The position numbers and the translations under genes were made by a program. From Cardiocondyla obscurior (Eukaryota > Arthropoda > Insecta > Hymenoptera > Formicidae), in NCBI RefSeq assembly GCF_019399895.1, contig NC_091872.1, positions 752,395 to 816,394 of the forward strand: a DNA stretch of 64,000 bases, given 5' to 3'. Below, piece after piece: positions 11,056-22,749 of the stretch. Under the pieces are notes generated by a model. The model saw only the letters and a program-made list of their open reading frames with translations, was not told where the DNA came from and ran no database searches. Positions within the stretch are counted from its first letter, which is position 1, and every line of letters starts with the position of its first letter.

Positions 11056-11260
11056 TGTTAAAACTTTTGTTGAAAACTTTATTTGTGGATAATAAGTATA
11101 TAAAACAAGGAGAGATGTAAACGTGCTATTTGCCAAGGCGAGACTGACTTGAAGCTGAGCGTATGCGAATAAAGCTTATGCGAATAAAGCGGGATAGTCC
11201 CTTGTAGGAAACATGAGCTATGCAATTGTCTTGTCTCAAGGCTTTTGGCGTTTTGTTACA
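11056..11260 (-). repeat. 5' LTR of the Copia element
   Basis: About 205 bp; minus strand starts TGTAACAAAA and ends TTTTAACA right against the primer site. It contains two near-identical TTCGCATA(A/C)GC blocks and AATAAA near 11080. The outer boundary at 11260 is inferred from TG/CA ends because the partner LTR is not in the window. Confidence 0.7.
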
Positions 11261-12290
11261 GAAAAATATTACTAAGAAACGCTCGATAAAATATATATAT
11301 AAAATAATAATTGTAACGCAATTTTATTATTTCAACAAAATTGCACTGCCAAATAACATGTGGATTCTCGTATGGCCTTTTTACTATGTTCTTAGAATTA
11401 AATACGCCGTTAGGCGTAAAAATTACCTCAATCGTCCACAGGATTTTGTCGGGAAATCTTGGATTTTGCCGATGTTCACGTGTACACGCGTGAACGTTTC
11501 ACGTTCTGCGTGCGTGATGACTGCCGGAACGACCAGAAGTGACCGTACACTCGAGGATTTAAATTCGGTAAATTAAAGGAGGCAATCGGTGAACGTAACA
11601 CAAAAAATTAATGTCTTTATTCTCAACGAAATACAAAAAAGTTAATCGTGCTCGCGCGGTGCACGTGCTCGGTCTCGGCACGGATACGAATCACACGCGT
11701 TTCGGGCGGAAATCTTGAATAACTCCCCTTTAATCGGGCTCAATCAACAAAACGCGACGGAAATCTTGAGAAAAGAGAGCGTGGAGTAGCACGCCCACCG
11801 AATCGGACGATCTTGCGCGCGGAACGAAATAAAACTAACGGAGGAGCCCCAGGAGTTCGCGATCGCGACCACGTTCGCTTACCGTGTCGAGACCATCACA
11901 TAACAAGGCTCCTAGCGATGATGAGCTGCACGCACAAAAGAAACAAGATTGAATTGCACTCGCGTCGGGGTGCAATGCGGGCCAGCAGGCCGTAATAAAA
12001 TACTGAATCCGCGGTAGCGGAGTACCAAAGGAGCGTAACGCACTTAACACTCGCGTAACGTAGTGTCTAGTCGGCTACTAAACTGCTACCGATCTGACGA
12101 AACATCCGAACGGAACGGAATAATTCGTCGGCTAAGCTCGCGTAGAATCGAGAGCACATGCAGAAAGCACGTGCTCCCGATACACGGCAAGGAACCATGC
12201 GAGCGACACGTGGTATTCGCGAACAACCGACATTGCGCCAGGAAGCCTACATGTGTTTTATAAATAATTATTCTTTTTAGAAAAAGCGTT
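11261..12290. other. Unassigned TE-derived sequence
   Basis: The AT-rich stretch 11261-11580 has no recognisable gene. From 11585 a GC-richer block begins, with AATAAA in minus orientation near 11610 and repeated 'ggaaatcttg' / 'gatcttgcgcg' phrases. These resemble minus-strand BEL-type LTR sequence, so it may be an old LTR remnant. No boundaries could be fixed. Confidence 0.35.
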
Positions 12291-12738
12291 TTAATTTAAA
12301 GAAATAAAAAACAAAGAAATACTTTCACAAAAATTAATCCGTTGTATTACATCACGCGGGAGAAGTTGTTGCACCCGTTGGTAATGAAACGGATGCAATT
12401 CTTCCTCCCGAATAATGCAATGCACTATTCCGCGCGATACTCCCAGCGCTTGAGATACGCGGCGCACACTGTGGTTTGGGTTTTTCTCAAAGGCGAGCAA
12501 AACGTCTTTTTCGACGTCTACGTCCCGGCGTACCGAATATTCAAAATTTCGGGGCAGCACATCGACACACCCAGTTGCTCTTGCACGTTGCACGCACCTC
12601 AAAATTGTCTTATCCGTGGGATGGATACGATGCGGATATCTTTCGCATTAAACGCGTGCTGCGGCCCGCGCGTTTTCTTCCGCCACACCATAACAAATGA
12701 TCATATCAGTGTACTCACTGTTAGTAAATCTAACCATT
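12291..12738 (-). pseudogene. N-terminal fragment of a DUF4817/HTH mariner-like transposase
   Basis: On the minus strand from 12738 the reading begins with an N-terminal pattern (F-T-N-x-E-Y-x-D-M, Y-G-x-A, N-x-R-A-A-A, R-Y-P-x-R) and continues after a frameshift near 12650 into a helix-turn-helix segment (V-R-R-V-S-Q-A-L-G-V-S, then E-E-L-H-P-F-H-Y-Q-R-V-Q). This is the bipartite N-terminus of a transposase group common in ants. The DDE catalytic part is absent. Confidence 0.7.
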
Positions 12739-13024
12739 TTGTCGTATCTTCTTAACGAGCCACTCGCGCAAAACAATTTGCAACGAATGTTTAATTGCTC
12801 GCCGACGTTCCATAGCTTCGAGAAAAAACATCTGAAAATCGAAACCGTCTATCAAATGTTGAACGACGAGCTTCCTTCGACTTCTACAAAGTTTCCTAAT
12901 TATTTTGAGAAAAGTAAAAATATGAAAGAAACTAACTGTTCTACAGAAAGTATTTTTATCAGATATTAATTTTTAGTGATGAATAAATGTTAATTTCAAG
13001 TTTAACATTGATTTTTATTAATAG

Positions 13025-13386
13025 ATTCACAGCCATTGAAATGTACAAGTTGCGGACTTGCTGGTTGTAAGTTTTATATTCAATAGTTTTTTATACAGTT
13101 TTTAAGTAATTATTTTCTTCAGTTAATTACTGTAAAGCTATTATTTAATTCATATAATTGTTACGCAGATAAACCTCAAGATCAAGTAATTTTAAATTAC
13201 ATGCAAGAATTGTCTTCGAAAGTAGATTGGCAAAATTTTGGAATTGCTCAAATTTTGCACGAGTTGTTTCCCGATACATACAGCTTTGAACGGCCTGAAG
13301 GATTCCCTTCATTGCCACTGGAAACAGAAGAATCGTTTAAAGAATTTAATAATTACCTTGATAATAAATTATTATATAGTCATATG
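13025..13386 (+). pseudogene. Two exons with a DUF4806-like segment
   Basis: Exon-like blocks 13025-13066 and 13169-13386 have canonical sites (ag before 13025, GT at 13067, ag at 13167-13168, GT at 13387) and compatible phase; the joining codon is a tyrosine. The encoded peptide has a C-x2-C pair, a coiled segment and F-P-S-L-P-L-E-T-E-E-S-F-K-E-F, similar to DUF4806 domains that accompany many insect TE-linked genes. No promoter, start or stop was found. It could be a host gene fragment or a TE passenger gene. Confidence 0.45.
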
Positions 13387-13399
13387 GTAAATATACACA

Positions 13400-14859
13400 G
13401 AAAAAAATGTAGTAAAATGAATTAAAAAAACATATGTTTTAAGTAAACGGTGAGGTTGCGGGCTGCCACTAACATCTGTAGTTCATTCAACAGTAACTGA
13501 TATTGAGTATAATTTTTACTATACACATTAAGAAAACTATGTGTACAATTTAATCAATAAGATATAATAATATACGAAATGCATATTTAATTGAATCAAG
13601 TCTTTAGAATTGAGAATTAGATATTTTTTAGTTTTATAAAAATAGTAATTGTCTTATTTTAACAGTATTCTAATACAAAATGTGTATTAATTATATTTGA
13701 TTTGATTAAATATATAGTTTAATGTATAAGTTGTACAATTGCATTGTTTAAAAATGTAATTAAATGAACTATTTATTTTTGTCTTTGAAATAAAAAAATG
13801 AATGGTTTAAACTCATTTTTACTTCATACGCATGTATTTACATTTAAAACAAGTACAAAATTAATCAGATAAATTATTTACGCAGATGAAGTAACAATAC
13901 ATGTAGTTTGATTTAATCAAATTATATTTAGTTTAAATCAAATATATTATCTAATGTATGTGTTAAAAGATTTGAATATGGTAATTAGAATTGTCACCGC
14001 CGCGGGGGCAGCACCTCGTGGCCGATCACCGGCGACAGATCGATATCGATCTGTCGTTCGATATTTTGCCTCCGATTCTCGAAGGCGTTGCCGGCTCGAG
14101 TATCTCAGTGTTCACTCAGCTGTGTCTAGCATCGTCTCGTGTGCAACGAAGCTCTTTGTGCAACTCTAGAAGATTCTCATAGATTGACTCATCAGGAAGA
14201 CTCAAGCCATTGTCTACAGTGCAACTCAGCCAGTGCATCTTCGCCGTGTGCAAAATTCGACGAACTGACTGGCAGACATCATCCTACAGCACGAGGCGTG
14301 TTGAACCTCGTGCTCAGTTACTCAAAGGACTTCGCAGCGTCTTAGCTTCAAGATTTATATAATTTTGCTTGCAGTTTAAACTCAGTGCAGACTCTAACAA
14401 GACTCTCAACTCAACCGTGAACTCAGTGAAACTCATCATAAACTCAGTGCGGATCTCACCGGGCGAGCACGTGCTCACCGCGTGCCGCCGCGTGGCTCTA
14501 AATCGAAGGACTTCCATCCGCCTTTTCGTACAATCTCAAACCGGCCACGACCGCGTAACATCCCCGCGGCGATAGTAAACTCATATAAATTTTGTAATAC
14601 CTCATTTTTATACAGTATGAAATATAGGTTTGTCTTGACCACAGTACTGACTGAATGAACCACTGATGTTTACTTTTAAAATAAAAATTGTGTTGTTTTA
14701 AAACCATTTGTATTTGGTACCATAAAAATATATAAAATTGAAATACAAAAAACATTTAAAATAATTGTAAATATAAATAAAACTGTATAATACATATGAT
14801 TATTTTAATCAAATTATAATTTTATTCAATTTTATTGCATGTACATATTAAATATATTG
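13400..14859. other. AT-rich region with a GC-rich island
   Basis: Mostly AT-rich with no gene. A roughly 580 bp island (13993-14577) has several 'actcagtg' phrases and is bounded by the inverted 10-mer CGCCGCGGGG (13998-14007) and its complement (14562-14571). It may be a small non-autonomous element. No target duplication was found. Confidence 0.3.
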
Positions 14860-15674
14860 TGTAACGGTAGCGACCTTAGGTGTCGCGTAGTTTCTCGGAT
14901 TGAGGCTCGCCGGAGCCAGGGTTCGTAAGAGCACGATAGGTCGGGCTTCTAGTGCGGTCTAGGCCGACGGGAGCGCCCTTCGGAGAGACCGAGGTTGCTC
15001 GGGCTGGCCCGAGGGGCAGCGGTCGGGAGCGCCCGACCGCGGCAGTGCCGGCGACTGGCTGTCGCGCGGCGGATCCGTTGCCGGACGGGAGTGCCCGTTC
15101 GGGGGATCGTGTGGCATTAAGTGCCCTGGAATCGGGGGCAGTCGGGAGCGCCCGACCGCGGCGATATCGTCGGCGGCGGGCCGTACGACAGATCCTATAG
15201 CCTGGTCGGGAACGACCGTCCAGGGAATCTCGGTGGCCCGGACTAACCGGAGGCTCCGGCGGTATCCGGTCGCCTCGGTGGTGGAGCCTCGGGAGCGCCC
15301 GAGGTCTCCAGGAACTTGAGATATATTCTGTCTTGAGAGCGCCCATGACAGCGGAAGACTCTCACCGGGAGCGCCCGGGGACGACTCGGGAGCGCCCGAG
15401 TCGGAAAGTACTAGAGAGGGCTTCGGGAGCGCCCGAAGCCTTTAGGATTCTGGAAGAAGTGATCGGTACGGTGATCAGAACCAGACAAGGTACCTGCTCC
15501 GCCGCGAGCTCGGCTTATATAGCCGCCGAAATAAGAGTGGGGGAGCTCCCACTCTTACCTCGGCGGCGCGCGCCATCGTCGGGCCGGTGGTCGCCCGACA
15601 AACCTCCATGGCGCGACCGGTGCTGCCTGGGCCAGTGTTCGCCCTTTAGTGGTGGGGCCTAAGCCCTCGCCACA
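14860..15674 (-). repeat. Solo LTR, GC-rich hairpin family
   Basis: 815 bp, TGTAACGG...GCCACA on the plus strand, flanked by the 4 bp duplication ATTG (14856-14859 and 15675-15678). In minus orientation it has a TATA box at about 15515-15522 with a palindrome just upstream (AGTGGGGGAGCTCCCACT at 15536-15553). Downstream lies an array of hairpins with loop AGCG and varied but paired stems (15021-15439). Long minus ORFs here are GC artefacts. Confidence 0.88.
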
Positions 15675-16136
15675 ATTGTAATCGTAATACATTTTACTTC
15701 ATGCAAATCTTTTACTTACAAGGAAGGTTAGGCAACCCGGAAATTCAAAAAAATATGAAACTTTGTGTGCATGTAGAGTAGTTCATCCGTAACACAAAAC
15801 TATTTTTTGTTTGTGTTAAATTTTACTTTAAAGGGGTGAAACCACCGCTTACAAATAGAAGGGTTATTTGCTTTTTTCGATATAACTTGAAAACTATTTA
15901 AGATATCAAAAAAAGTTTTATACAAAAGTTTTATAATCAAAAGAACTATATTTTACTGCAGTAACAGAATTAAATAAAAAAAATTTTTTAACAAAATTGT
16001 TTATAAAATTACAAAAAAAAAATTTTTTTCTAATGTCACGTCCTGATAAACGTAATTGTTTAGTCCGTTTTTGAGTCAATTCATTTAAGAACTTTACCCG
16101 GGACCGGACAAGGATTGCGAAATTATTTTTTTGCTT

Positions 16137-16388
16137 TTAATCGTCTGGACCGAAAAGATAAAGATTTCTGTAAGTCACAAAACGCGGATCAGTTTTAGGA
16201 ATTATATTAAAATTCGGATAATTGATCTGGAAATCAATCAAAATTAATTTATATTTTGGTTTATTTAATTCAGTTATTTGATTTAATTTCTGGATTAAGG
16301 AGAAAGGATTTTGTTTATTTTCAAGGGCTCTTTTGACCTGGTATCGGAGTCGTTTTATTTGAACTCGTTTACCGGCGCGTTTCTTCAT
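16137..16388 (-). CDS. Small basic ORF inside an LTR
   Basis: 83 codons starting ATG at 16388, downstream of a TATAAAAG in the same orientation. The N-terminus is strongly basic (K-K-R-A-G-K-R-V-Q-I-K-R-L-R) and the rest is hydrophilic. It resembles no family I know. Its layout (LTR promoter, then an ORF with a basic helix) parallels the longer LTR ORFs at 21, 39 and 46 kb, which suggests a related or remnant gene. It could be a chance ORF. Confidence 0.35.
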   Translation of the reverse strand: MKKRAGKRVQIKRLRYQVKRALENKQNPFSLIQKLNQITELNKPKYKLILIDFQINYPNFNIIPKTDPRFVTYRNLYLFGPDD

Positions 16389-17173
16389 TTAAAAACTTCA
16401 AAATCTAAGTTCTTTGTTTAGCGGCGGCAGCAGAAAATCTTCGGAAATCTTTCTGCGCGCGCTCCATAAAGAAGCGACCAAACCCAACGCGACACTCTTC
16501 GTCCGCGAGGTTCTACAGAAACACCTCCAAGGAATAAATAATAATCAATAGTATTTTAACTCAACTCTTTTCAATTTAAAATTCCGACACCAAAATCAAG
16601 TTAAATCAAAATAAAATATTGAAATTAAATTAACAAATAACAATTTATTCAAATAAAATATTTACCTTAAATTTCCAATTAAATTTTTAAAATCTCTCAC
16701 AATCTTTCCAAAGATCCTCAACTCTCAATCTCTCAAAGTCTTAGCTCAACTTCCTTGGTCCTCTCGCTCAATTACTCTTTAAACTCGATCGGAATCAAAC
16801 AACTCTTTCTGACCATCAATCGCTTCGTTCACAATGCTTTATGATAACTCCGTACTCATTTACAACTGATTGGTTAATTAATTAACTGACTACCTGACTG
16901 ATTAACTGCTCGCGATTCTTCGCACGTTCTTTTATAGGATGTGGATCCCCTTGTCCCCGCTAAAGACTTGGTTCACCACTTCTTCAAAATCAAGGAGGAA
17001 GGGTATTTTAGATCGATAATTAAATATAGCTAATTAGTAACTGTTTTCCCCGTCGTTGTTCGATCGATAAAATCAATAGTTCATATGGTTATCCCGGCTC
17101 GGTCCCACCCGGTGTCAGTCACTTATTGTTCTTTAAATAGAATTGGTTTTAAATTTCGTTGCATTCCAAAGTT

Positions 17174-18449
17174 TGTAACACGGTAATTTTATCGGTGGAA
17201 AGCTCGCCGGGAACCAAGGTACGAGTAAGAAGTGAGACGTGATTAAACGTGGAAAAACATAAATGATACTTTATTATAAACTAAAAAATAAATGTCAACA
17301 CAAAAATAAACCTATAATACAAAAGAAATCTAATGCTAAAGTAACGCAGAAAACAACAGAAATTTTCTAGCCGCTCGGTGGAACGGTACACGACCAGCCT
17401 CAAACTCTCGGATCGTTCGGTGTTACGCTCTGAGGGTGGCGGTCTACGGCCGCGAGCGGTCTTCGCGTTGATCCAGGGTGGGCCCCGCGTCCGGGGAGTC
17501 ACGCGGTCGGAAGGCGGCGGCGCAATGGGTGGTGCAAGCCCTCTGAGCTGTATCGTTTTGAGCGGAGCGGCGTGCTCGCGGGTCGGCGACGTGGTGTGTA
17601 AGAAGCTCCCCGAATCGTGTCGTTCGGACGGGAATACGCAGTCGCGAGTCGACGGCACGAGGTACAAGAGAGGTCGTTCAGGCCGTGACGGTCGGACAGG
17701 TTTCGCGGTCGCGAGTCGGCGGTATGAATACACAAGATGGGCCACTCAGGCCATGACGATCGGACAGGTTTCGCGGTCGCGAGTCGGCGGCGCCGGTTAC
17801 ATGGTAGGCCGTTCGGGCCGTGGCGGTCGTACAATTTCCGCGGCGCGTGAGTTCGCGGCGCAAAGTCCAGGGAAGACCGTTCGGACCGTGGCGAGGGAGA
17901 TCCGCGAGCGTCCGGACGGAGGAAGGCGGCGGCGCAACGGGTCCTGGGGGAAGGATAGCGGTGTCGAAGGCCGGGTGAGCCCGGTCGAGGACAGGCTCGG
18001 GAGCGCCCGAGTCCTGGAGGCAGCGGTATCGAAGGCCGGGTGAGCCCGGTCGAGGACAGGCTCGGGAGCGCCCGAGTCCTGGAGGTAGCGGTATTGAAAG
18101 CCGGGTGAGCCCGGTCGAGGAAGTCTTGGAAGCGCCCAAGACCTGGAGGGTCGGATGCTGGAGTGCTCTCCAGCGAGGAAAAAGGTGCCTCGTCTGCGTG
18201 CGAGGCAGCTTATATACCCGTGGGCCCGAGAGTGGGGGACCTTCCACTCCCGAGCGGTCGGTGGCGGTGCGCGGTGTGGGCGGTTGGGCGGCCCATGTCA
18301 CACGTTCCGGTGATCCGCGCTACACGCCGCGGGCGGCTGGTCGGCCCGTGATACTTAATTAATTGGCGGTGGCCGCGCGATTTTCTGGGCGATCGGTGGT
18401 GGTCGCGGCGCGGGGTCTGAGTCTGTGGTTTTAGTGGCCTAGGGCCACA
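17174..18449 (-). repeat. Solo LTR, GC-rich hairpin family, nested in another LTR
   Basis: 1276 bp, TGTAACACGG...GGGCCACA on the plus strand, duplication AGTT (17170-17173 and 18450-18453). In minus orientation: palindrome at about 18216-18239, TATATAAG at about 18208-18215, hairpins at 17995-18180, then three roughly 68 bp repeats (about 17640-17850). The right end matches the start of the LTRs at 22750 and 28989. Confidence 0.9.
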
Positions 18450-18582
18450 AGTTTATTCCCACAGTTTATTATTTAAAATATTAAATTTGTCAGCACGTGA
18501 CACTAATTCTATTATTGCAGTTAAACGAAAGTGTTTCTACCATATAACTTTTGTATAAAACTTTTTTTGATATCTTCAATAG

Positions 18583-19873
18583 TGAAACGACCTGTCCGCG
18601 TGGTCCTCGAATAACGGGCCAGCGAGCCCGGGACGCTCGTCGGATCACAGGATTCGAGATATTAAGGTCGAGAATACACCGAGACTGGATTAAGTAACAA
18701 ATTAGAATTTATTTCTTAACAACGACGCTCGCTTAGTCAAGCGACGCCGATCGATAGAGATATGTACAATGAAGATGACAAAGGAATATGTATACGGCGT
18801 GCGGATATAATGTGCCGGTGGGCGCGTCGGCCCTTCGATCGCGGATCGATAAAACGCGTGCGCTATACGGATATTCGCGGATGGTCGCGGATGCACCACG
18901 TGAGGCGCGGTGGGTGGCGCGAGATCGTGGGCGCGGTGTTCGGCGCGTATCGTTAATTTCGGGATCGGTCTTGACGGAAGGACCGGCGATACGCGGGCCG
19001 CGGGCGCGGAATAGTGGGCGCGGTTACGCCGCGGATCGTCGGTGTCGCGATCGATCCTGCCGGGCGGACCGACAGGATGCGGGGTGCGGGCCGCCTGACG
19101 GGCGGGGCCCGTCGTGCTATGGATCGCGATACAATGTATTTCGTTCGGTGGTCGAAATTTACCGAGGCGTTGGTGGATCGCGGGGGACGCGATGCGCGTG
19201 GTCAAGATGCACCTTGCCAGGTGTCGTTTAGCCAAGAGTCCTTGGCCGAGGCGGAGATCTCTCCACCCCGTGGATCACGACGGTGCGACAGGATCTTTTA
19301 TTTCGTCCGAGTCTTTCCGTACCGCAGATCTAGGATCGAGAGTCCTCGAAGGAGGCGGAGTTCGCTCCACCCCACGAGCTAGTCGTGCGTTCGGTTAGAG
19401 ATCGTACGGAGAGGATGCTGAGCGCCAGGATCTCCTGGCCGAGACGAAGTTCGCTTCACCCCGTGGTTCGTGCTCTAGGACGGATGTTCGCTCGAGAGCG
19501 AACGGATCAGGACGGTCCCGCTGAGTCCTGGCGTCGACTTTTTATACGTAAAAAGTGACGGCGCAGGGTTGCCGGGGCTCAGCGGGGTGCGTGACGTGTT
19601 CCGCCGCGTGGCGCCGAGGCCCCGGGATGCGGCGCGCTCGGAAACGACGGGCCTCGACGTCGACGGCGCGGTTCGGCGGCGCTCGGAGACGCTCGGCTAA
19701 GTCCGCGGATGGACTTAGCCGCGGAACGGCTACGCGTTGCCGTACTGTGCCGGCGTGTACAATTTTATAAAGTTTGGGGCGCACCGCGCCCCGGGTCCCC
19801 GCCGGACGGTGTTGTGTCCGGCGGCCGGCCGTTGTTGTGGCCGGAACGGTGCATCGCCGGGTGCACCGTTACA
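18583..19873 (-). repeat. Solo LTR in the left pogo arm
   Basis: 1291 bp, TGAAACGACC...CACCGTTACA, duplication ATAG (18579-18582 and 19874-19877). The right pogo arm gives the empty site exactly. In minus orientation it starts TGTAACGG, has TTTATAAAA near 19765 and AATAAA near 18705. Large GC-rich ORFs inside are not supported as genes. Confidence 0.88.
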
Positions 19874-21116
19874 ATAGTTTCCGAGTTGTATGGAGGAAAG
19901 TGAAAAACCTCTACATATGAAAAAACTTTATTTCCGTAAGAATTATTTTTGAGCCCCAACTAAAACTTTTTAATTTATTTGTTACTCTATGTGCGTAAAG
20001 CTTCTCATTATAAAAACAAAAATTTAATCAGGGTAATAATAATAATAAGATTTCCATCAAAAAAAGTTAGCGAATCTTTAAATATTCAGCGTTGTGAAAC
20101 TTTGTGTGCAATAATTCATCTTTAATATAAAACTTTTTTGTTCGAGCTTTAATGCGAGTGACTGATTTTGAAATTGAAAGTAAATGTGAACTTTGCGCGA
20201 TCTTTCAAATAACGAGAAATAACAACAAAAATGAAACGGAGTCAGGTTATGTCGATAACCTTGTCAAACTTTCCGATTAACTTGATGCGGATGTTTTCAC
20301 TCTTATTTATCACATAAATAACACTATATTACATTATTGCAAACAAAAATGATATTAAGTTATTTAATAAAAATGAGTTTTATTGCGTTTCTTGATATGT
20401 ATAAATATGTCGGAAATATTATTCCCAATTTCACTTAAGGCAGCAATCTGATATAATTATATTGAAAAGTTTGTGATCTTTTCTGGATAGAATTTTCTTT
20501 AATATGACATCGTTCAATATTGCAAACGTAATTAATATGTTAGCAACGACATTTCAAATTGCAAGTATTACACAAACACCGTTAACTCCATTTGAAATTG
20601 AAGTACATAATAAAATTCGTGACATTATACAAAAATATCAAGATACATGTTTAATATCATTATTTGAACATGATTACATGCTTGATTTCGCTGATCCATC
20701 AAAACCGCACGATGTACAAGTTGTAGAGTATGTTACATCAGCAGAAAGAGAAGAAGACACATTTAAATTTGAAGAATGCATTATTGATGATGAAGGTAAA
20801 ACGATCGGTTTTCATTACAAAAGAAAAGCTATTGAATTTTGGAAAAGCGGAAAAAGATCACGTCGAACTTTAAGTAGTGTACAAAACTGTTTTCGCAAAG
20901 TTAAATCATCTCAACAGCTATGTTACGTCCACGCCCTTTTAATTTCTTTCTTTCCAGAACATTCTGAATCCACAGAGATGACTAACAATAAATGAAAGGT
21001 CAAGTCGATTGTTTTTAAGAAAAGAGTCATAACAACGGAAAATTCGGAAAAGTGAATCAGACTGCCCTACGATAAGCGGTGCGCACGGCACCCGTAAACA
21101 ACGCTTTTTTGAATCA

Positions 21117-21123
21117 TATAAAA
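21117..21123 (+). promoter_or_regulatory. TATA box of the 21 kb LTR gene
   Basis: TATAAAA about 245 bp before the split start codon. The first exon would run from about 21147 to 21364. Confidence 0.55.
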
Positions 21124-21363
21124 AGCGCGAGCGGGCGGAACAATCATTCATTCTAAAAAGTCTCTTGATACCTGGCATTATTTTAACCGCGATTCGTGAG
21201 TGTTCTAAACCGAAGGAAGAACCAACCGATCCGCTAGCCGTTCAAACAGCCGATCCACCAGCTGCTCGAATCCGCCGAACTTCCACCGGAATCACGAATC
21301 TACTGCTCCGCCAGAGGAACGTTTGACACTATAAACTTCGCCTGTTTATTAACCCGCCTAAGT

Positions 21364-21953
21364 AGTAAGTCTGATTTTCACTTTTCTCGAGTTTCCGTAA
21401 AACAATTATTAAATCGATTCGCTCATTTATAGTGAGCCGAACTTGTCCACGCGCTTCCGCTGACTCTGATAAGCATACGTCGGAATACGACTTCTTACTC
21501 ACTGAATTAAAGAGAAAACTTCCCATGCCATGCGGCGGAAGTTACAATTGTAAAGTGTGCTACCCCGAGCTCCGATTGTACGCGGATTATTGCGAGGCCC
21601 AAGGCCCATCGTTTTCTCCATCGCCGATCGCGTCACCTCACCGCCTTCCCTCGTTTGTTTCTCATATTCCTCTTCCGGTTTCTCTCCCGAGTTTTTCCCA
21701 TTCTTTTTCCTCTCCATTCTCTGCTCTACCTAATTCCAGTTACCGACATTTCCTCGACAAGATAGCCGATAAATACCCTCACCCACCTCAAGAAACTCCG
21801 GAACCTCAATCCTTCCCTCCTCCAGCTTTTAAAACAGAATATAACCTTTCTGACAACGATCCTGTCATTTTTGTTTATCATCCTGAACATCAAACTCCTT
21901 TCATTCTTCCTGAATCACACCTACCAACCTTTTTCTCTCCTCCTGTTCCTTAA
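21364..21953 (+). CDS. LTR-encoded Pro-rich protein with a split start codon (exons 21364 and 21433-21953)
   Basis: The reading frame opens at 21433 with TG, right after an AG acceptor (21431-21432). A GTAAGT donor at 21365 follows an A at 21364, so splicing of the 68 bp intron creates ATG. The 174-residue product has a C-x5-C-x2-C cluster near residues 34-43, a long Ser/Pro-rich middle and a C-terminal F-V-Y-H-P-x4-P-F-I segment. That segment aligns without gaps to F-I-Y-Y-P-x4-P-F-L of the 39 and 46 kb LTR proteins. No stop or frameshift is present although the LTR is solo. Function unknown; possible roles (regulatory or silencing-related) are guesses. Confidence 0.6.
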
Positions 21954-22749
21954 AGTCATCTTTGTGGATACTAATTTTAATTAATTAAAATGTTGTATAC
22001 GGATTATATTGTAACTTTAAGAAATATATTTTGTTTTTGTTTTTTTTTATACTTCTGCCTTCTCAGATTATTTTAGTTATAAGTCGCACCGGCCCCATCC
22101 CTGATAATAGGTGATACTTTTATCACCTTATCAAAATTAGCGGCCACCGGTCACGCAGCTTAAATAAGACGTCATATTGTCTCTCGAGGCATTGACTCTT
22201 ATCGTAGCTTTCGGTGTGAACGGTATCTCGAGTACACTATTTGCTGTGTATCTCGAGATTATAAGGTCAAGTTACCCAGACCTGCCTCATCCTTTCCTCC
22301 TATCTTTAATACTCAACGGCCTGGACGTAACAGCTACATAGATGGGAAATAAATAGAAAAAAGTGGGACAAATGCAGACAAATTTGCATTTTTAACGTAA
22401 TATGTACTGCAAAAGTTGGAAGAAGTTTCTGATAGAAAAACTATTATACATGATATGAATTTAAGATTATGGGCCTTGGAAGCAAAGGATCAAGTGGATT
22501 TACCCGAATTTAAGACAAGTAAATGGTGTATTTGAAAATTTAAGAATGTACATAGAATTGTTTCCCGTAAGATAACATTCAAGACGCAAGTTACGCTTGA
22601 AAGTATAGAAAATCTACGAGATATCGCAGAATCGTTTGTTTCAAACGTAAAATCTAGCATTCCAGTTATTGGAGTTGAAGAAATTTATAACGCAGATGAA
22701 AGTGGCTTCAACCTTGAAATATATTCTGGGCGAACATTGGCTAAAATAG

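Larger units (their letters stand above)
7388..11260 (-). mobile_element. Copia LTR retrotransposon, 5' part, interrupted by BEL
   Basis: A minus-strand Ty1/copia element with 5' LTR 11056-11260, primer site 11042-11055, gag, zinc knuckle, protease, integrase and RT. Its pol is cut at 7388 by the BEL insertion and resumes at 1-29. Several frameshifts show it was already decaying or has decayed since. The 3' LTR is outside the window. Confidence 0.9.
16034..18502 (-). repeat. Solo LTR in the left pogo arm, itself split by another LTR
   Basis: TGTCACGTCC...GCACGTGACA with 4 bp duplication CTAA (16030-16033 and 18503-18506). The empty site is confirmed by the right pogo arm. Discounting the inner LTR (17174-18449), it is about 1.19 kb. 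Minus orientation: TATAAAAG near 16930 and a short ORF at 16137-16388. Confidence 0.88.
20921..22332 (+). repeat. Solo LTR carrying a spliced ORF
   Basis: 1412 bp, TGTTACGTCC...GGACGTAACA, duplication GCTA (20917-20920 and 22333-22336). The extended terminal inverted sequence TGTTACGTC/GACGTAACA is the same as in the long LTRs at 38 and 45 kb. It contains a TATA box, a short intron and an intact 174-codon ORF. It interrupts the pogo-like transposase. Confidence 0.92.

Noticed and set aside
14876..15346. 156-codon minus ORF
   Set aside because: It reads through the hairpin array of the LTR; its peptide is a product of the palindromes.
17378..18301. Long overlapping ORFs on both strands (up to 221 codons)
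   Set aside because: They lie in the hairpins and 68 bp repeats of a GC-rich LTR, occur on both strands, and show only repeat-derived R/G/P/S peptide.
18702..19235. 177-codon minus ORF
   Set aside because: Inside the GC-rich solo LTR 18583-19873, no motif, and a competing ORF of similar length on the other strand.
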